Positions 19,677 through 27,496 of a stretch of DNA of 64,000 bases are shown piece after piece. Position numbers and translations under genes: made by a program. The notes beneath the pieces were generated by a model. It did no database searches and was not told the DNA's origin. It saw nothing but the letters and a program-made list of their open reading frames with translations. The DNA is from Pseudomonas petrae (GTDB lineage: Bacteria > Pseudomonadota > Gammaproteobacteria > Pseudomonadales > Pseudomonadaceae), in the NCBI RefSeq assembly GCF_021728295.1, contig NZ_JAKJXE010000007.1, forward strand, positions 248,001 through 312,000. The letters run 5' to 3'. Each line of letters opens with the position of its first letter. The first letter of the stretch is position 1.

Positions 19677-20456
19677 TTATTTTTTCAAACTGTTGAAAAA
19701 ATCATCTGCCTCGCCACCCAGATAGCCATTAATTCGTTCTTTATTACGTTCAAAAGATTCCTTCGAGAACTGCACGCCTTTCGCCAGACGTTTCACGCTC
19801 ATCCTCGAGACAGACCACTTCCAGAACAGCGCACCGCCCGTTTCCGTATGATAGGTGGCATGTACAGAAATCAAATAAGTAACCGGAATACCGGTAGACG
19901 ATTCGACGCAGGGAACGATGCGGAAGCTGGATTTATTGCCCGACTTTGCATTTCTTTCAAACAGCTTCATCACCGGATCGGAGTTCTGAAGCTTGTCGAG
20001 AACGATGTTCATCAGCGACAGCACGGTGGCCGCATTAGGGCCTGCGATGGCGCTGACAAGCTCCATTACAACCGAATCCATGGTGAGCGACGTATTGCTT
20101 GTTTTGTATTCGCCATATTCGCTTCCGCCCACGGTCAACCAGCCCGCATGACGCAGCGCCAACGCATACTCCTTGAGCCACTGCACGGGATCGGAATCCA
20201 CGCTGACCTTGGAAGTTGCAACGGTTTCTGCAAACTCTACACCCAACAAAACAGCAGAGCGGTTTTCAGCGCTGACACCATCAGCGAACGCTACAATCGC
20301 CGGTGCGTCCTTGCTGACCTCTGCGACACTGTCGCTTTTATCTTGATCTGCACTGAGGGATGAGAATGCAGCCAGGCGAACGCGGGTAGGCAGGCTGCTC
20401 AAATAAGCAATGGTTTCGGCTTCGGTGGGAGCAACGGTATTAATATCAGTTGTCAT
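19677..20456 (-). CDS. Unknown protein, first of three tandem paralogs
   Basis: The 259-residue first gene of the cluster begins MTTDINTVAPTEAETIAYL, with AAGGA nine bases before the ATG. It has the shared architecture: LAAFSSLSADQDKSD, then RSAVLLGVEFAE and VQWLKEYALALRHAGWLTVGG, then FRIVPC and a last helix-like stretch FSKESFERNKERINGYLGG..FFNSL. The patterns R/K-x-x-IL-x-x-(L/V)-x-(F/Y), W-x-x-Y and F-x-(I/V)VPC are common to this gene and the one at 18200. No secretion signal is visible. It seems to belong to a Pseudomonas family of roughly 260-residue orphan proteins that occur in tandem, but I cannot name a function. Codon use includes more A/T-ending codons than the backbone. Confidence 0.75.
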   Translation of the reverse strand: MTTDINTVAPTEAETIAYLSSLPTRVRLAAFSSLSADQDKSDSVAEVSKDAPAIVAFADGVSAENRSAVLLGVEFAETVATSKVSVDSDPVQWLKEYALALRHAGWLTVGGSEYGEYKTSNTSLTMDSVVMELVSAIAGPNAATVLSLMNIVLDKLQNSDPVMKLFERNAKSGNKSSFRIVPCVESSTGIPVTYLISVHATYHTETGGALFWKWSVSRMSVKRLAKGVQFSKESFERNKERINGYLGGEADDFFNSLKK

Positions 20457-20719
20457 AATTGCAATCCTTGCAGTGAGTTATTAATTGCGGTCTCGCTGAC
20501 CGCACACGAAACTTAGTTCCGAACTTCCTTAACTGCAACGAGGAACACGTTACGACTTACGTCGAACACTGACTAAACAATAAATCCGGCGTGCAAACAG
20601 GCGCCAGAGTTGGCTCTTCATTGAGGAACGTTGCTTCAGATGTGAATCAAAGAAGAGCCCTGCCGCCTTATGAGCCCGCAACTGTTCCAGCGGCAGCTAT
20701 AAGTCGGCAGGTGTGATGA
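20457..20719. promoter_or_regulatory. AT-rich promoter region of the paralog cluster
   Basis: These 263 bases between cobJ (ending at 20720) and the first paralog are clearly AT-richer near the paralog start, with ttattaattg and taaacaataaatcc tracts. They should contain the promoter reading leftward into 20456. I cannot place -35/-10 boxes with certainty. Confidence 0.4.
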
Positions 20720-22447
20720 TCAGGCGATGTCCGGCTTGGCACCGTACCAGCGCGGCGTGTAGACCCACGGCTGGCCATTGGCGCGAGGGAATACGCAGGT
20801 GAGCGACGAGCCAATCAACACCATCGTGCGCATGTCGACATGTTCAGGCATCAGCTCACCCAGTGTGACGACCCGCAACGTCTGCCCCGGCCGACCCACA
20901 TCACGCCCCAACGTCACCGGTGTTTCAGGGCTTCGATGCTGGCGCACGATTTCCAGCGCCCGTCCCAACTGCCAGGGCCGGGAGCGCGAGATGGGGTTGT
21001 AGAACGCCAGTGCCAGATCGGCCTGACAGGCGAGATCGAGACGCTTCTCGATGATCTCCCAAGGCTTGAGGTTGTCCGAGAGGGACATGACGCAGAAGTC
21101 ATGACCCAACGGCGCACCCGCCAGCGCCGCCGTCGCCAGCGAGGCCGAGACCCCCGGCAGGATGTGCAAGTCCACCCGATGCCAGTCGGGATTGTCCGAC
21201 TCGTGCAGCGCTTCCAGCACCGCTGCGGCCATGGCGAACACGCCCGGATCACCCGATGACACCACCACCACCGAACGCCCTTCAGCGGCCAGCTCGAAGG
21301 CATGCCGGGCGCGCAGCATTTCTTCGCGGTTGTCAGTGCAGTGCAGCACTTGGTCGGCGCGGAAAGGCCCAGCCATGCGCACGTAGGTTTCGTAGCCCAG
21401 TACATCGTTGGCGCGCGCGAGTTCGGCCTTGACTGCGGGGATCATGAATTCGGTGGCGCCCGGGCCGAGCCCGATGACAGCCAGCCGCCCTCGTGCGCAG
21501 CCAATCTGTTCAACCTCCAACGGCTGCGCCGCGACAGCAATGGTAATGCCCGCCGCTGACGTAAGCGGCGGCAACAATTGCGGCAACACCTGCTGGGTCA
21601 TTTCGGCGGGCGTGTCGGCGTCAGTGAAACGCAGCGCAACGCCCAGGGATTCGGCAGCCGCATGCAGCGCAGGATTGGCCATCTCGGCTTTGCTGGCCAG
21701 CAAGCAGCCCAGCGCCTGAACAGCAATGCGCGAATCATGTAGCGCGGCTTTCACGGTATCGGCCACAACCTCGGCGGGATCAGCCAGATCACCGCTCAGC
21801 GCCACCAGTACGTTACGAGGGTAGATCAACAGCTCGTGGTCGCTGGGTTCTCGCTCGCCATAGCCGACGTGGATCGCCAGCTGCGCCTGATCATTCTCAG
21901 GCAGTTGCGCCTGCGCCAACCAGGGCGCATCGCCCTCGACGCGCACGCTTTCGCCCGACAGCAAATCACTGACGAAGCGCTTGCCCAGCTCCAGATCGCC
22001 CAACGCATAGCCGGCGGGAGGATTAAGCAGGCAGGTACCGAAGCGCAGCTCGCCGCTGGTGGTGATGGCCGCTGCGGTGTTCAATGCCGCGGCAATTTCC
22101 CGGGCCATGACATTGACGCCGCCCAATCCGCCGAGCAGCGGCACCACCGCGCTGCCATCTTCGGCGACGGCCAGCACCGGCGGCTCGACGCCCTTCTCCA
22201 ACAACACCGGCGCCAGGGTGCGGATGACGATGCCCGCTGCGCACAGCGCAATGATCGGCGTGTCTTGCTGATAAAGCTGGCGCAGCGTCGCACCAAATTC
22301 CGAATAGCTGCGGTCGGCGTCTTCGACGCGCCCGGCCAGCCCGTAAATCAGCGCTTGGGGGTACAGCTGCTGAATATGTCGCGCCGTCGCCAGCGCGCCT
22401 TTGCCCAGAATGACAATGGCCGGGGCGTTGAGAGTGGTTGTGCTCAT
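20720..22447 (-). CDS. cobJ: CbiG-like / precorrin-3B C17-methyltransferase fusion (CobJ)
   Basis: The 575 residues fuse two activities. Residues about 1-320 are CbiG/CobE-like (IYGLAGRVEDADRSYSEFG, IIALCAAGIVIRTLAPVL, PVLAVAEDGSAVVPLLGG, then a CobE-type segment SRIAVQALGCLLASKAEM). Residues about 330-565 are a SAM-dependent tetrapyrrole methylase (LAVIGLGPGATEFMIPAVKAEL, VVVVSSGDPGVFAMA, ILPGVSASLATAALAGAPLGHDFCVMSLSD). The methylase contracts the ring by C17 methylation. The start at 22447 overlaps the cobI stop as ATGA and is preferred over ATG 22459. It is the last gene of the cobG-cobH-cobI-cobJ operon. Confidence 0.93.
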   Translation of the reverse strand: MSTTTLNAPAIVILGKGALATARHIQQLYPQALIYGLAGRVEDADRSYSEFGATLRQLYQQDTPIIALCAAGIVIRTLAPVLLEKGVEPPVLAVAEDGSAVVPLLGGLGGVNVMAREIAAALNTAAAITTSGELRFGTCLLNPPAGYALGDLELGKRFVSDLLSGESVRVEGDAPWLAQAQLPENDQAQLAIHVGYGEREPSDHELLIYPRNVLVALSGDLADPAEVVADTVKAALHDSRIAVQALGCLLASKAEMANPALHAAAESLGVALRFTDADTPAEMTQQVLPQLLPPLTSAAGITIAVAAQPLEVEQIGCARGRLAVIGLGPGATEFMIPAVKAELARANDVLGYETYVRMAGPFRADQVLHCTDNREEMLRARHAFELAAEGRSVVVVSSGDPGVFAMAAAVLEALHESDNPDWHRVDLHILPGVSASLATAALAGAPLGHDFCVMSLSDNLKPWEIIEKRLDLACQADLALAFYNPISRSRPWQLGRALEIVRQHRSPETPVTLGRDVGRPGQTLRVVTLGELMPEHVDMRTMVLIGSSLTCVFPRANGQPWVYTPRWYGAKPDIA

Positions 22448-23181
22448 CAGCCCTGCCACCGTTCGCCGGGGACAATGATCAGCGAGAAATACGGCGACGA
22501 CATGGGGTCGACCTCGGCCAGCGGCACGATCTTCTGATTGGCCATGGTCGCGCGTTCAACGTACAGGGCGCGCTCTGCCAGCCCGGTTTCCACCAGCACC
22601 TGACGCACTTTCGGCAGGTTGCGCCCCAGCTTCATGATCACCGCAGCGTCGGCATCCTGAAGCTTGCGTTTGAGTTCGTCGGCAGACAACACGCCGGACA
22701 GCACCGAGAGACTTTGATTGCGGTACACCAGCGGCGCACCCAATACCGAAGCGCCGCCGAGCATCGAGCAGACACCGGGGATGACTTCGGCTTCATAGCG
22801 ATCGGCCAAGCGATCGTGCAAGTACATGTAAGACCCATAAAACATCGGGTCGCCCTCACAGATCACTGCCACATCGCGCCCGGCGTCCAGATGCGCAGCC
22901 AGATCGGCGCTGCATCTGTCGTAGAACTCGCTGATCACTTGCTCATAAGACATGTGAGAGGGCAGCGCCTCCGTGGTCACCGGGTACACCAGCGGCATCA
23001 GCGTCTGAGCCTGCTGCAAATGGCCTTCGATGATGCCGAACGCATTGCCCTTCTTGCCCTTGGCGACGAAGTACGCGACCACCGGCGACTCGCGCAGCAG
23101 GCGCAGCGCCTTGACGGTAATGAGTTCCGGATCACCCGGCCCCACGCCCAGGCCAATCAGACGACCGCGTGGTGCCATCAT
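22447..23181 (-). CDS. cobI: Precorrin-2 C20-methyltransferase
   Basis: CobI methylates precorrin-2 at C20 to give precorrin-3A. The 244 residues carry the tetrapyrrole methylase signatures [55 protein letters not shown] and [16 protein letters not shown]. The ATG at 23181 overlaps the cobH stop (ATGA); a second ATG follows immediately. Confidence 0.95.
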   Translation of the reverse strand: MMAPRGRLIGLGVGPGDPELITVKALRLLRESPVVAYFVAKGKKGNAFGIIEGHLQQAQTLMPLVYPVTTEALPSHMSYEQVISEFYDRCSADLAAHLDAGRDVAVICEGDPMFYGSYMYLHDRLADRYEAEVIPGVCSMLGGASVLGAPLVYRNQSLSVLSGVLSADELKRKLQDADAAVIMKLGRNLPKVRQVLVETGLAERALYVERATMANQKIVPLAEVDPMSSPYFSLIIVPGERWQG

Positions 23182-23804
23182 TCGATCTCCGTGGCGAGTG
23201 AGTTGACCGCCGCCGCCGCCATGGCGCTGCCGCCGCGACGGCCCTGCATGATCACGTAAGGCACGCCGCGACTGTCGGCAGCGAGCATGTCCTTGGATTC
23301 AGCGGCGCCGACGAAGCCCACCGGGAAACCCAGGATCAGCGCAGGTTTCGGCGCGCCGGCATCGAGCATTTCCAGCAGATAAAACAGCGCGGTCGGTGCG
23401 TTGCCGATCACCACAACCGCCCCTTCCAGGTGCGGGCGCCACAGCTCCAGCGCTGCCGCCGAGCGTGTGTTGCCCAGCTCCCGCGCCATCTCGGGCACGC
23501 GTTCGTTTTTCAGGGTGCAGATCACCTGATTGTTGGCCGGCAGGCGCGTGCGCGTGACCCCTTCGGCAACCATGTGCGCGTCACACAGGATCGGCGCACC
23601 GGCTGCCAGCGCGCGGCGACCTGCAGTGCCCGCGCCGGGCGAAAAGCGCAGGCCTTCGACCGCATCGACCATGCCACAGGCATGAATCACCCGCACGGCG
23701 AGTTTTTCCAGGTCGGCCGGGATGGAATCGAGCCGGGCTTCGGCACGAATGATCGCGAAGGAGTTACGGTAGATCTCCTGGCCGTCGCGGATGTAATCAA
23801 TCAT
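23178..23804 (-). CDS. cobH: Precorrin-8X methylmutase
   Basis: CobH moves the C11 methyl to C12, turning precorrin-8X into hydrogenobyrinate. The 208 residues start [20 protein letters not shown] and contain the catalytic His in [11 protein letters not shown], plus [34 protein letters not shown] and [19 protein letters not shown]. It overlaps cobG by 8 bases and cobI by 4. Confidence 0.96.
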   Translation of the reverse strand: MIDYIRDGQEIYRNSFAIIRAEARLDSIPADLEKLAVRVIHACGMVDAVEGLRFSPGAGTAGRRALAAGAPILCDAHMVAEGVTRTRLPANNQVICTLKNERVPEMARELGNTRSAAALELWRPHLEGAVVVIGNAPTALFYLLEMLDAGAPKPALILGFPVGFVGAAESKDMLAADSRGVPYVIMQGRRGGSAMAAAAVNSLATEIE

Positions 23805-25179
23805 CGGTGTTGCTCCGTGAGTCGGCGGTCAACAACGCGCCGACTGCTTCAATAGTGAGGTCACGTGCATGCAGATCGCCGAATCCGGACATGTCTGCAT
23901 GACGAAAATAAAGGTCGTAACGACCGGGCGAAGCTGCCAGCAGGGTCACCGGCATCACGTGCGCAGCGGCGCATGAACGCGCGCAGCCGGACAGATGCAC
24001 CGGATGGCTGATGGCGTTTTCCTGCAGCAATGCGGCCAAACGGAGACCGTCGGCCTTGGTGTCAGCCAGCCCTTTAGCGCAGGCAGCGGAGCCGGTGCAG
24101 GCGACAATTTTTGTCAGCGACTGAGAGACATCGACGAGCAAGCCCGCCTGGCTCAAGCCATCCATCACGGCCGCTGACTTGTCTGCCGGGACATTTCGCA
24201 GCATCAGGCTTTGCCACGGTGTCATGCACAACTGGCCGTCGCCAGACGCAGTCGCCAATCGGGCGGCTTCACGCAACATGGACGGCCGCAAACGCCCCAA
24301 CGGCACCCCTGCGCCCACGGCCACGACGCCGGCTTGTGCCTGGGAGTACGTGCCGATGTGCGCAAACGACCGAATCGGCGCGCGCCGCCAGTCGGTTACT
24401 TTTTGATCAACCACAAGTGGCTGCGGCAAACGCGCGGCGACGTGTTCGAGGAATCGGGCGACGTGCATTTCTTTCAGCAGATCGCGCATGCGTGCCTGAT
24501 CGAGGCGAGCGAGATCCAGAAAGGTTTCCAGCACCGCGACGACCAAGGCGTGCGCTGCTTCCGGCGCCACCACAGCCACCGGCGAATCGGTGGCCGGACA
24601 GCCCGCCAGCCCGACACCCAGCAGCGTCCGGCCATCGATCTGCAGTGCAGACAGCCAGAGATCATGGGGATGCTCGATCATCGCCAGGCCCTCGCCGCCG
24701 TCCAGAGACAGCGCGAATTTGGGCGACAGTTCATGGAAACGCGGGTGGTGTTCAAGGGAATGCAGGATCTGCCCGGCCAGCGGACGCACGTCCAGCAGTT
24801 GCAGTGGATCAAGGCCTGCGGTCGGGCTGAGCATCAGGTTGCGCACGTCGTCGCTGGCCGGGTTGCTCGGCCCCAGACCGGCATTGAGCAGGCTCGCAAT
24901 CAGCCCGTCATGGTCGGCGCCTATGCCGCGAATCTGCAGATTGCCGCGATTGGTTGCCTCGATCACCCCATCGGCAAACCGCTCCGCGGCGTCCGCCACG
25001 GCCAGCGCCTGATCCGCTGAAAGCACCCCGCCCGGCAGCTTGATCCGGCAGATGCCGCCGTCCAGCGCCGGGACGATACGCAGCAACCCCGGGCAAGCCG
25101 AGGGGCGAATGGGCGCAGCGGATGGGCGAGCGGACAACGGCTCGGTCAATGGATCACCTGGCGTAATCGGACTGGGCAA
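23797..25179 (-). CDS. cobG: Precorrin-3B synthase (oxygen-dependent)
   Basis: CobG uses O2 and an iron-sulfur centre to make precorrin-3B, the defining step of aerobic cobalamin synthesis. The 460 residues resemble a sulfite/nitrite reductase: two ferredoxin-like half-domains, with the cluster cysteines in CTGSAACAKGLADTKADG and the paired SGCARSCAAAH. The first half holds GGICRIKLPGGVLSADQALAVAD and TNRGNLQIRGI. The Arg/Pro-rich N-terminus before residue 25 is not conserved-looking and the true start may be a little later. It is the first gene of the leftward cob operon. Confidence 0.92.
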   Translation of the reverse strand: MPSPITPGDPLTEPLSARPSAAPIRPSACPGLLRIVPALDGGICRIKLPGGVLSADQALAVADAAERFADGVIEATNRGNLQIRGIGADHDGLIASLLNAGLGPSNPASDDVRNLMLSPTAGLDPLQLLDVRPLAGQILHSLEHHPRFHELSPKFALSLDGGEGLAMIEHPHDLWLSALQIDGRTLLGVGLAGCPATDSPVAVVAPEAAHALVVAVLETFLDLARLDQARMRDLLKEMHVARFLEHVAARLPQPLVVDQKVTDWRRAPIRSFAHIGTYSQAQAGVVAVGAGVPLGRLRPSMLREAARLATASGDGQLCMTPWQSLMLRNVPADKSAAVMDGLSQAGLLVDVSQSLTKIVACTGSAACAKGLADTKADGLRLAALLQENAISHPVHLSGCARSCAAAHVMPVTLLAASPGRYDLYFRHADMSGFGDLHARDLTIEAVGALLTADSRSNTDD

Positions 25180-25237
25180 GTGGGAAACGAATGGTTACAG
25201 GCGGCGTATTATGCCTGCTTTGGCGGCGGGCATGAAA

Positions 25238-25253
25238 AGACGGTCTGTCGGAT
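25238..25253 (-). promoter_or_regulatory. GACAGACCGT motif upstream of cobG
   Basis: On the minus strand, ATCCGACAGACCGTCT lies about 60 bases before the cobG ATG. A very similar CGACAGGCCGT lies about 40 bases before cobL at 27446. Pairing of the motif with the two divergent cob operons suggests a shared regulatory site. A CATAAT hexamer (minus strand, near 25207-25212) between the motif and the gene may be the -10 of cobG. This is inference from two sites only. Confidence 0.35.
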
Positions 25254-25320
25254 CGCTCATCCCGCAGATCTGCAGCCCCCCGGCTTGCCGCGAGTGGCGG
25301 GTTTGAAATCGCTGACCGCC

Positions 25321-25374
25321 GGGGTGGTGATTGGCATTGGCGAGTTTGCTACCAGAGCTTTCCCAAGAGCGCCA
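25321..25374. repeat. 54-base direct repeat, copy 1 (immunity gene 3' end)
   Basis: The stretch from ggggtggtgattggcattgg to the 3' end of the second immunity gene is repeated, with only a few mismatches, at 25873-25926 after the first immunity gene. Both copies hold the last codons (ending GKLW) plus downstream flank. They mark the edges of a tandem duplication. Confidence 0.8.
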
Positions 25375-25723
25375 TTGCTATGAGCATTGTGACTAGGCCG
25401 ACGCCCCCGAGCCGCGACGGCATATATATCCATCGTCGGAGCCTTACAGAAATGTTGTTGACTTGATCAAGATCGGCCAAGCCATGTTTGTCCAGAAGGC
25501 GAGGACACGTCAGCACCAAGCTAGTCATCGAATACCGATACATCTTCCCGGCATGGCTGTATTCCCCCCAAAAAGCCTTGGCATCCGTGACGAGCTTGCA
25601 GTGGGACAACTGCGCTTCAATCTCCGGAAGGACTACATACGCGGCGTAGAGCGCAAGGAGATGTCCGATAAGCAAAAAGCCAGCCGATACTACGGCTACC
25701 CATAGCAAGAAGACGTCATTCAT
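25349..25723 (-). CDS. Putative immunity membrane protein, intact copy
   Basis: The 124 residues have a hydrophobic N-terminal segment (about 5-32, FLLWVAVVSAGFLLIGHLLA), a soluble middle with FWGEYSHAGKMYRYSMTS, and a C-terminal hydrophobic segment (LVTMLIAMALLGKLW). Two membrane spans with a soluble middle fit an inner-membrane immunity protein against a pore-forming or membrane toxin. It is homologous to the broken copy at 25901-26273 (LPEIE, then DAK-x-x-W, RRWI-x-(M/I)P, ALLGKLW). The ATG at 25723 matches the paralog start MNDG. The toxin gene before it is reduced to a fragment, so this is an orphan immunity gene. Family assignment is inferred from context. Confidence 0.6.
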   Translation of the reverse strand: MNDVFLLWVAVVSAGFLLIGHLLALYAAYVVLPEIEAQLSHCKLVTDAKAFWGEYSHAGKMYRYSMTSLVLTCPRLLDKHGLADLDQVNNISVRLRRWIYMPSRLGGVGLVTMLIAMALLGKLW

Positions 25724-25846
25724 TGCAAAGTCCAAGGCCCTCGTAAATCACTGTAGGCATCGTTGATATCTTTCAAGGTGCTCTCAACCTGACTCAGGTG
25801 CGTGCCCCTGGCCGAGGTAACGCTGCCAATGCCGATAGAGCCGTAG
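25720..25846 (-). pseudogene. Fragment of a second toxin gene
   Basis: Bases 25753-25846 match 26842-26935 of the intact toxin gene at 90 of 94 positions without gaps, encoding YGSIGIGSVTSA-x-x-THLSQVE and TLKDINDAY. After that the frame runs into SDLRGPWTLQ and a TGA overlapping the downstream immunity ATG. Everything else of the toxin, on both sides, is missing. It is therefore an internal-deletion remnant of a duplicated toxin. Confidence 0.85.
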
Positions 25847-25872
25847 AAACCACTGGCAAGCCTGACAGCCAA

Positions 25873-25926
25873 GGGGTGGTGATTGGCGTTGGCACGTTTG
25901 CTACCAGAGTTTTCCAAGAAGCGCCA
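25873..25926. repeat. 54-base direct repeat, copy 2 (immunity gene 3' end)
   Basis: This is the partner of 25321-25374; it covers the last codons of the broken immunity gene and its downstream flank. It differs at about six positions, including one compensated single-base shift near the end. Confidence 0.8.
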
Positions 25927-26273
25927 AAGCGGTGATGCCAGCAAAGAATGCTGTCAAAGCAACTCTTTCGGGAATGCAAATCCATCGTCGCTGATGGGCA
26001 GAGATGCTCTTTACCTCATTTATATCCACCATATCTTGTTGTCGCAGAAGCTCGGTTGACGTCAGCGCCAGGCTCACAGCTACAAGCCGATAGCGTCGAC
26101 CGACAAACCCCGAGTTATCCCAACAGCGCTTCGCATCAATCACGATACGACAGTTTTAGCCGTTCCTCTATTTCAGGAAGGATGAAGTATTTCACGTACA
26201 CGTCTACGCAAAAGCTAACAACGCTTATAACGCCGGAGACGATGACGACTCCCCCTAAAAGGCCGTCATTCAT
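25901..26273 (-). pseudogene. Frameshifted putative immunity gene, paralog of 25349-25723
   Basis: Reading leftward from ATG 26273, MNDGLLGGVVIVSGVISVV..YFILPEIEERLKLSYRD stops at 26136. The other frame continues VIDAKRCWDNSGFVGRRYRL to ALLGKLW at 25901. Laid over the intact copy, the two pieces form one protein of equal length, with the break between Tyr and Val (paralog K-L-V-T-D-A-K). This indicates a loss of two bases, or gain of one, near 26140. The ATG overlaps the toxin stop by 8 bases, so it was the cognate immunity gene of the intact toxin. A sequencing error could also explain the frameshift. Confidence 0.75.
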
Positions 26274-27240
26274 CGTCAGCCAACTCATACAGCCAGTTAC
26301 CAATGTGTTCCCCCACGTTGCTACCTCCTGCTCCCCCAAACCATCCGCCAGTAGCTCCACCTGCGATACCACAAACAACCAGGCTGGCACCGCGACTGGG
26401 CCCGGCCATCCTGAAGCACATCGATACTGCTGCCTTCGCGCCAATCCCTCCAATCGTAACGGACGTTGGAATCCCCACCATCATCTTCCCCACTTCCACA
26501 AACTTGGCCTTCGTGCACTGCTGCTCACGCCCGGCAGAACACGCTTCGCCGATCTCCATCAAACCCGCGCTGACGTCCAGCGCGACGCCTATCGCCGTCC
26601 CGCTGCTCAACGTACGGGCCACATTGTTGATGCGCTTCACGTTCCTGGCGTAATTGGCGACTTCCCCCGAGCGCAGGAAGCGCTTGCTGGAGATGCCCAG
26701 CATCTTCTTGATCGTCGAGTTGTTTTTCAGCCCCGTACCCCAGCGCCCAATACCCCGCAACTGCCCATCAAGGACGCTGAATAACTTCTGACGCCTAGCC
26801 ATGAACTGGTCCTTGGTCAGGGTTCCGGCACGCCAGCGCTGGTAGGCATCGTTGATATCTTTCAGGGTGCTCTCGACCTGACTCAGGTGCGTGCTCCAGG
26901 CCGAGGTAACGCTGCCAATGCCGATAGAGCCGTAGGACATGATGCTTTGCAGAACGTCGTAGTTCTGTGTCAGAACCCTTGCGCTGGCGTGGTCGGTGGC
27001 GATCAGGGATTGGCGCACGTCACGAGCGTAGGACGCAAGTAGATTGTCCTCGGGCGTACACATGCTGGTGGAGTCGTCGCCCACGACAATCAGCTGGCCC
27101 GGCAAGACAATAGAAAAGGGGCTGATGTCAGGATTGAGCCGATCAAACTTGGTCCGGGCATCATTGCCATTGGGCAAGTTGTCTCGAAACGAGGAGAGAT
27201 TCTGATTTTCGTCATTGATGAACGCATAGGCCCCGGACAT
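26266..27240 (-). CDS. Candidate membrane-active toxin with LysM-like N-terminus
   Basis: The 324 residues show an N-terminal LysM-like half motif (FDRLNPDIS..VLPGQLIVVGDD, about 32-55), a helical middle (SQVESTLKDINDAYQRWRAG, MARRQKLFSVLDGQLRGIG), and a C-terminal third (about 240-315) packed with Gly/Ala and GxxxG repeats, such as CGIAGGATGGWFGGAGGSNVG. Glycine-zipper segments of this kind are typical of membrane-inserting effectors. The next gene is a two-span membrane protein, as expected for its immunity partner. I infer an interbacterial toxin, possibly a type VI effector, but no vgrG, PAAR or secretion gene is nearby. The frame is open about 38 codons upstream of ATG 27240 without another start codon, and no good ribosome-binding site is seen, so the N-terminus may be trimmed. 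Confidence 0.55.
   Translation of the reverse strand: MSGAYAFINDENQNLSSFRDNLPNGNDARTKFDRLNPDISPFSIVLPGQLIVVGDDSTSMCTPEDNLLASYARDVRQSLIATDHASARVLTQNYDVLQSIMSYGSIGIGSVTSAWSTHLSQVESTLKDINDAYQRWRAGTLTKDQFMARRQKLFSVLDGQLRGIGRWGTGLKNNSTIKKMLGISSKRFLRSGEVANYARNVKRINNVARTLSSGTAIGVALDVSAGLMEIGEACSAGREQQCTKAKFVEVGKMMVGIPTSVTIGGIGAKAAVSMCFRMAGPSRGASLVVCGIAGGATGGWFGGAGGSNVGEHIGNWLYELADDE
26842..26935. repeat. 94-base direct repeat, toxin-gene copy
   Basis: Identical at 90 of 94 positions to 25753-25846. It shows that the toxin fragment there derives from a tandem duplication of this gene. Confidence 0.9.
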
Positions 27241-27445
27241 CCGCTCAGCACCCTGTTCGGCTTGATGAGCGGCGCACGATAGGTTTGCGCTTTGGACGTT
27301 GTCATTAAACGTTGCGTGTAAATCGCCGTGATTACGGCAATTTCAGAAAGGCCCCACAAGCAAGCTCCCAGCCGCCTACAAAATAAGGCTGATTGTCCCC
27401 AGCACGACGAGGCTACCTCAGCGAGGTATCATGCAGCCCTGGTAT

Positions 27446-27472
27446 CGACAGGCCGTTATGACAGGCCTGTCG
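27446..27472. promoter_or_regulatory. Inverted repeat upstream of cobL
   Basis: CGACAGGCC and GGCCTGTCG are perfect 9-base inverted arms around a 9-base spacer (gttatgaca). They end 24 bases before the cobL ATG. The left arm plus GT resembles the GACAGACCGT site before cobG. It could be an operator, or a leader hairpin close to the ribosome-binding site (aggac). It does not match a cobalamin riboswitch as far as I can tell by eye. Confidence 0.45.
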
Positions 27473-27496
27473 CACGTATTTGGTTGAGGACAATTC

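Noticed and set aside
25180..25320. Cobalamin riboswitch upstream of cobG
   Set aside because: Only a weak 11-of-16 resemblance to a B12 box and no recognisable surrounding helices; a covariance-model scan would be decisive.
25720..25944. Small separate gene of 74 codons
   Set aside because: Its informative part is a 94-base copy of the toxin gene and its start lies in the duplicated flank, so it is called a pseudogene fragment.
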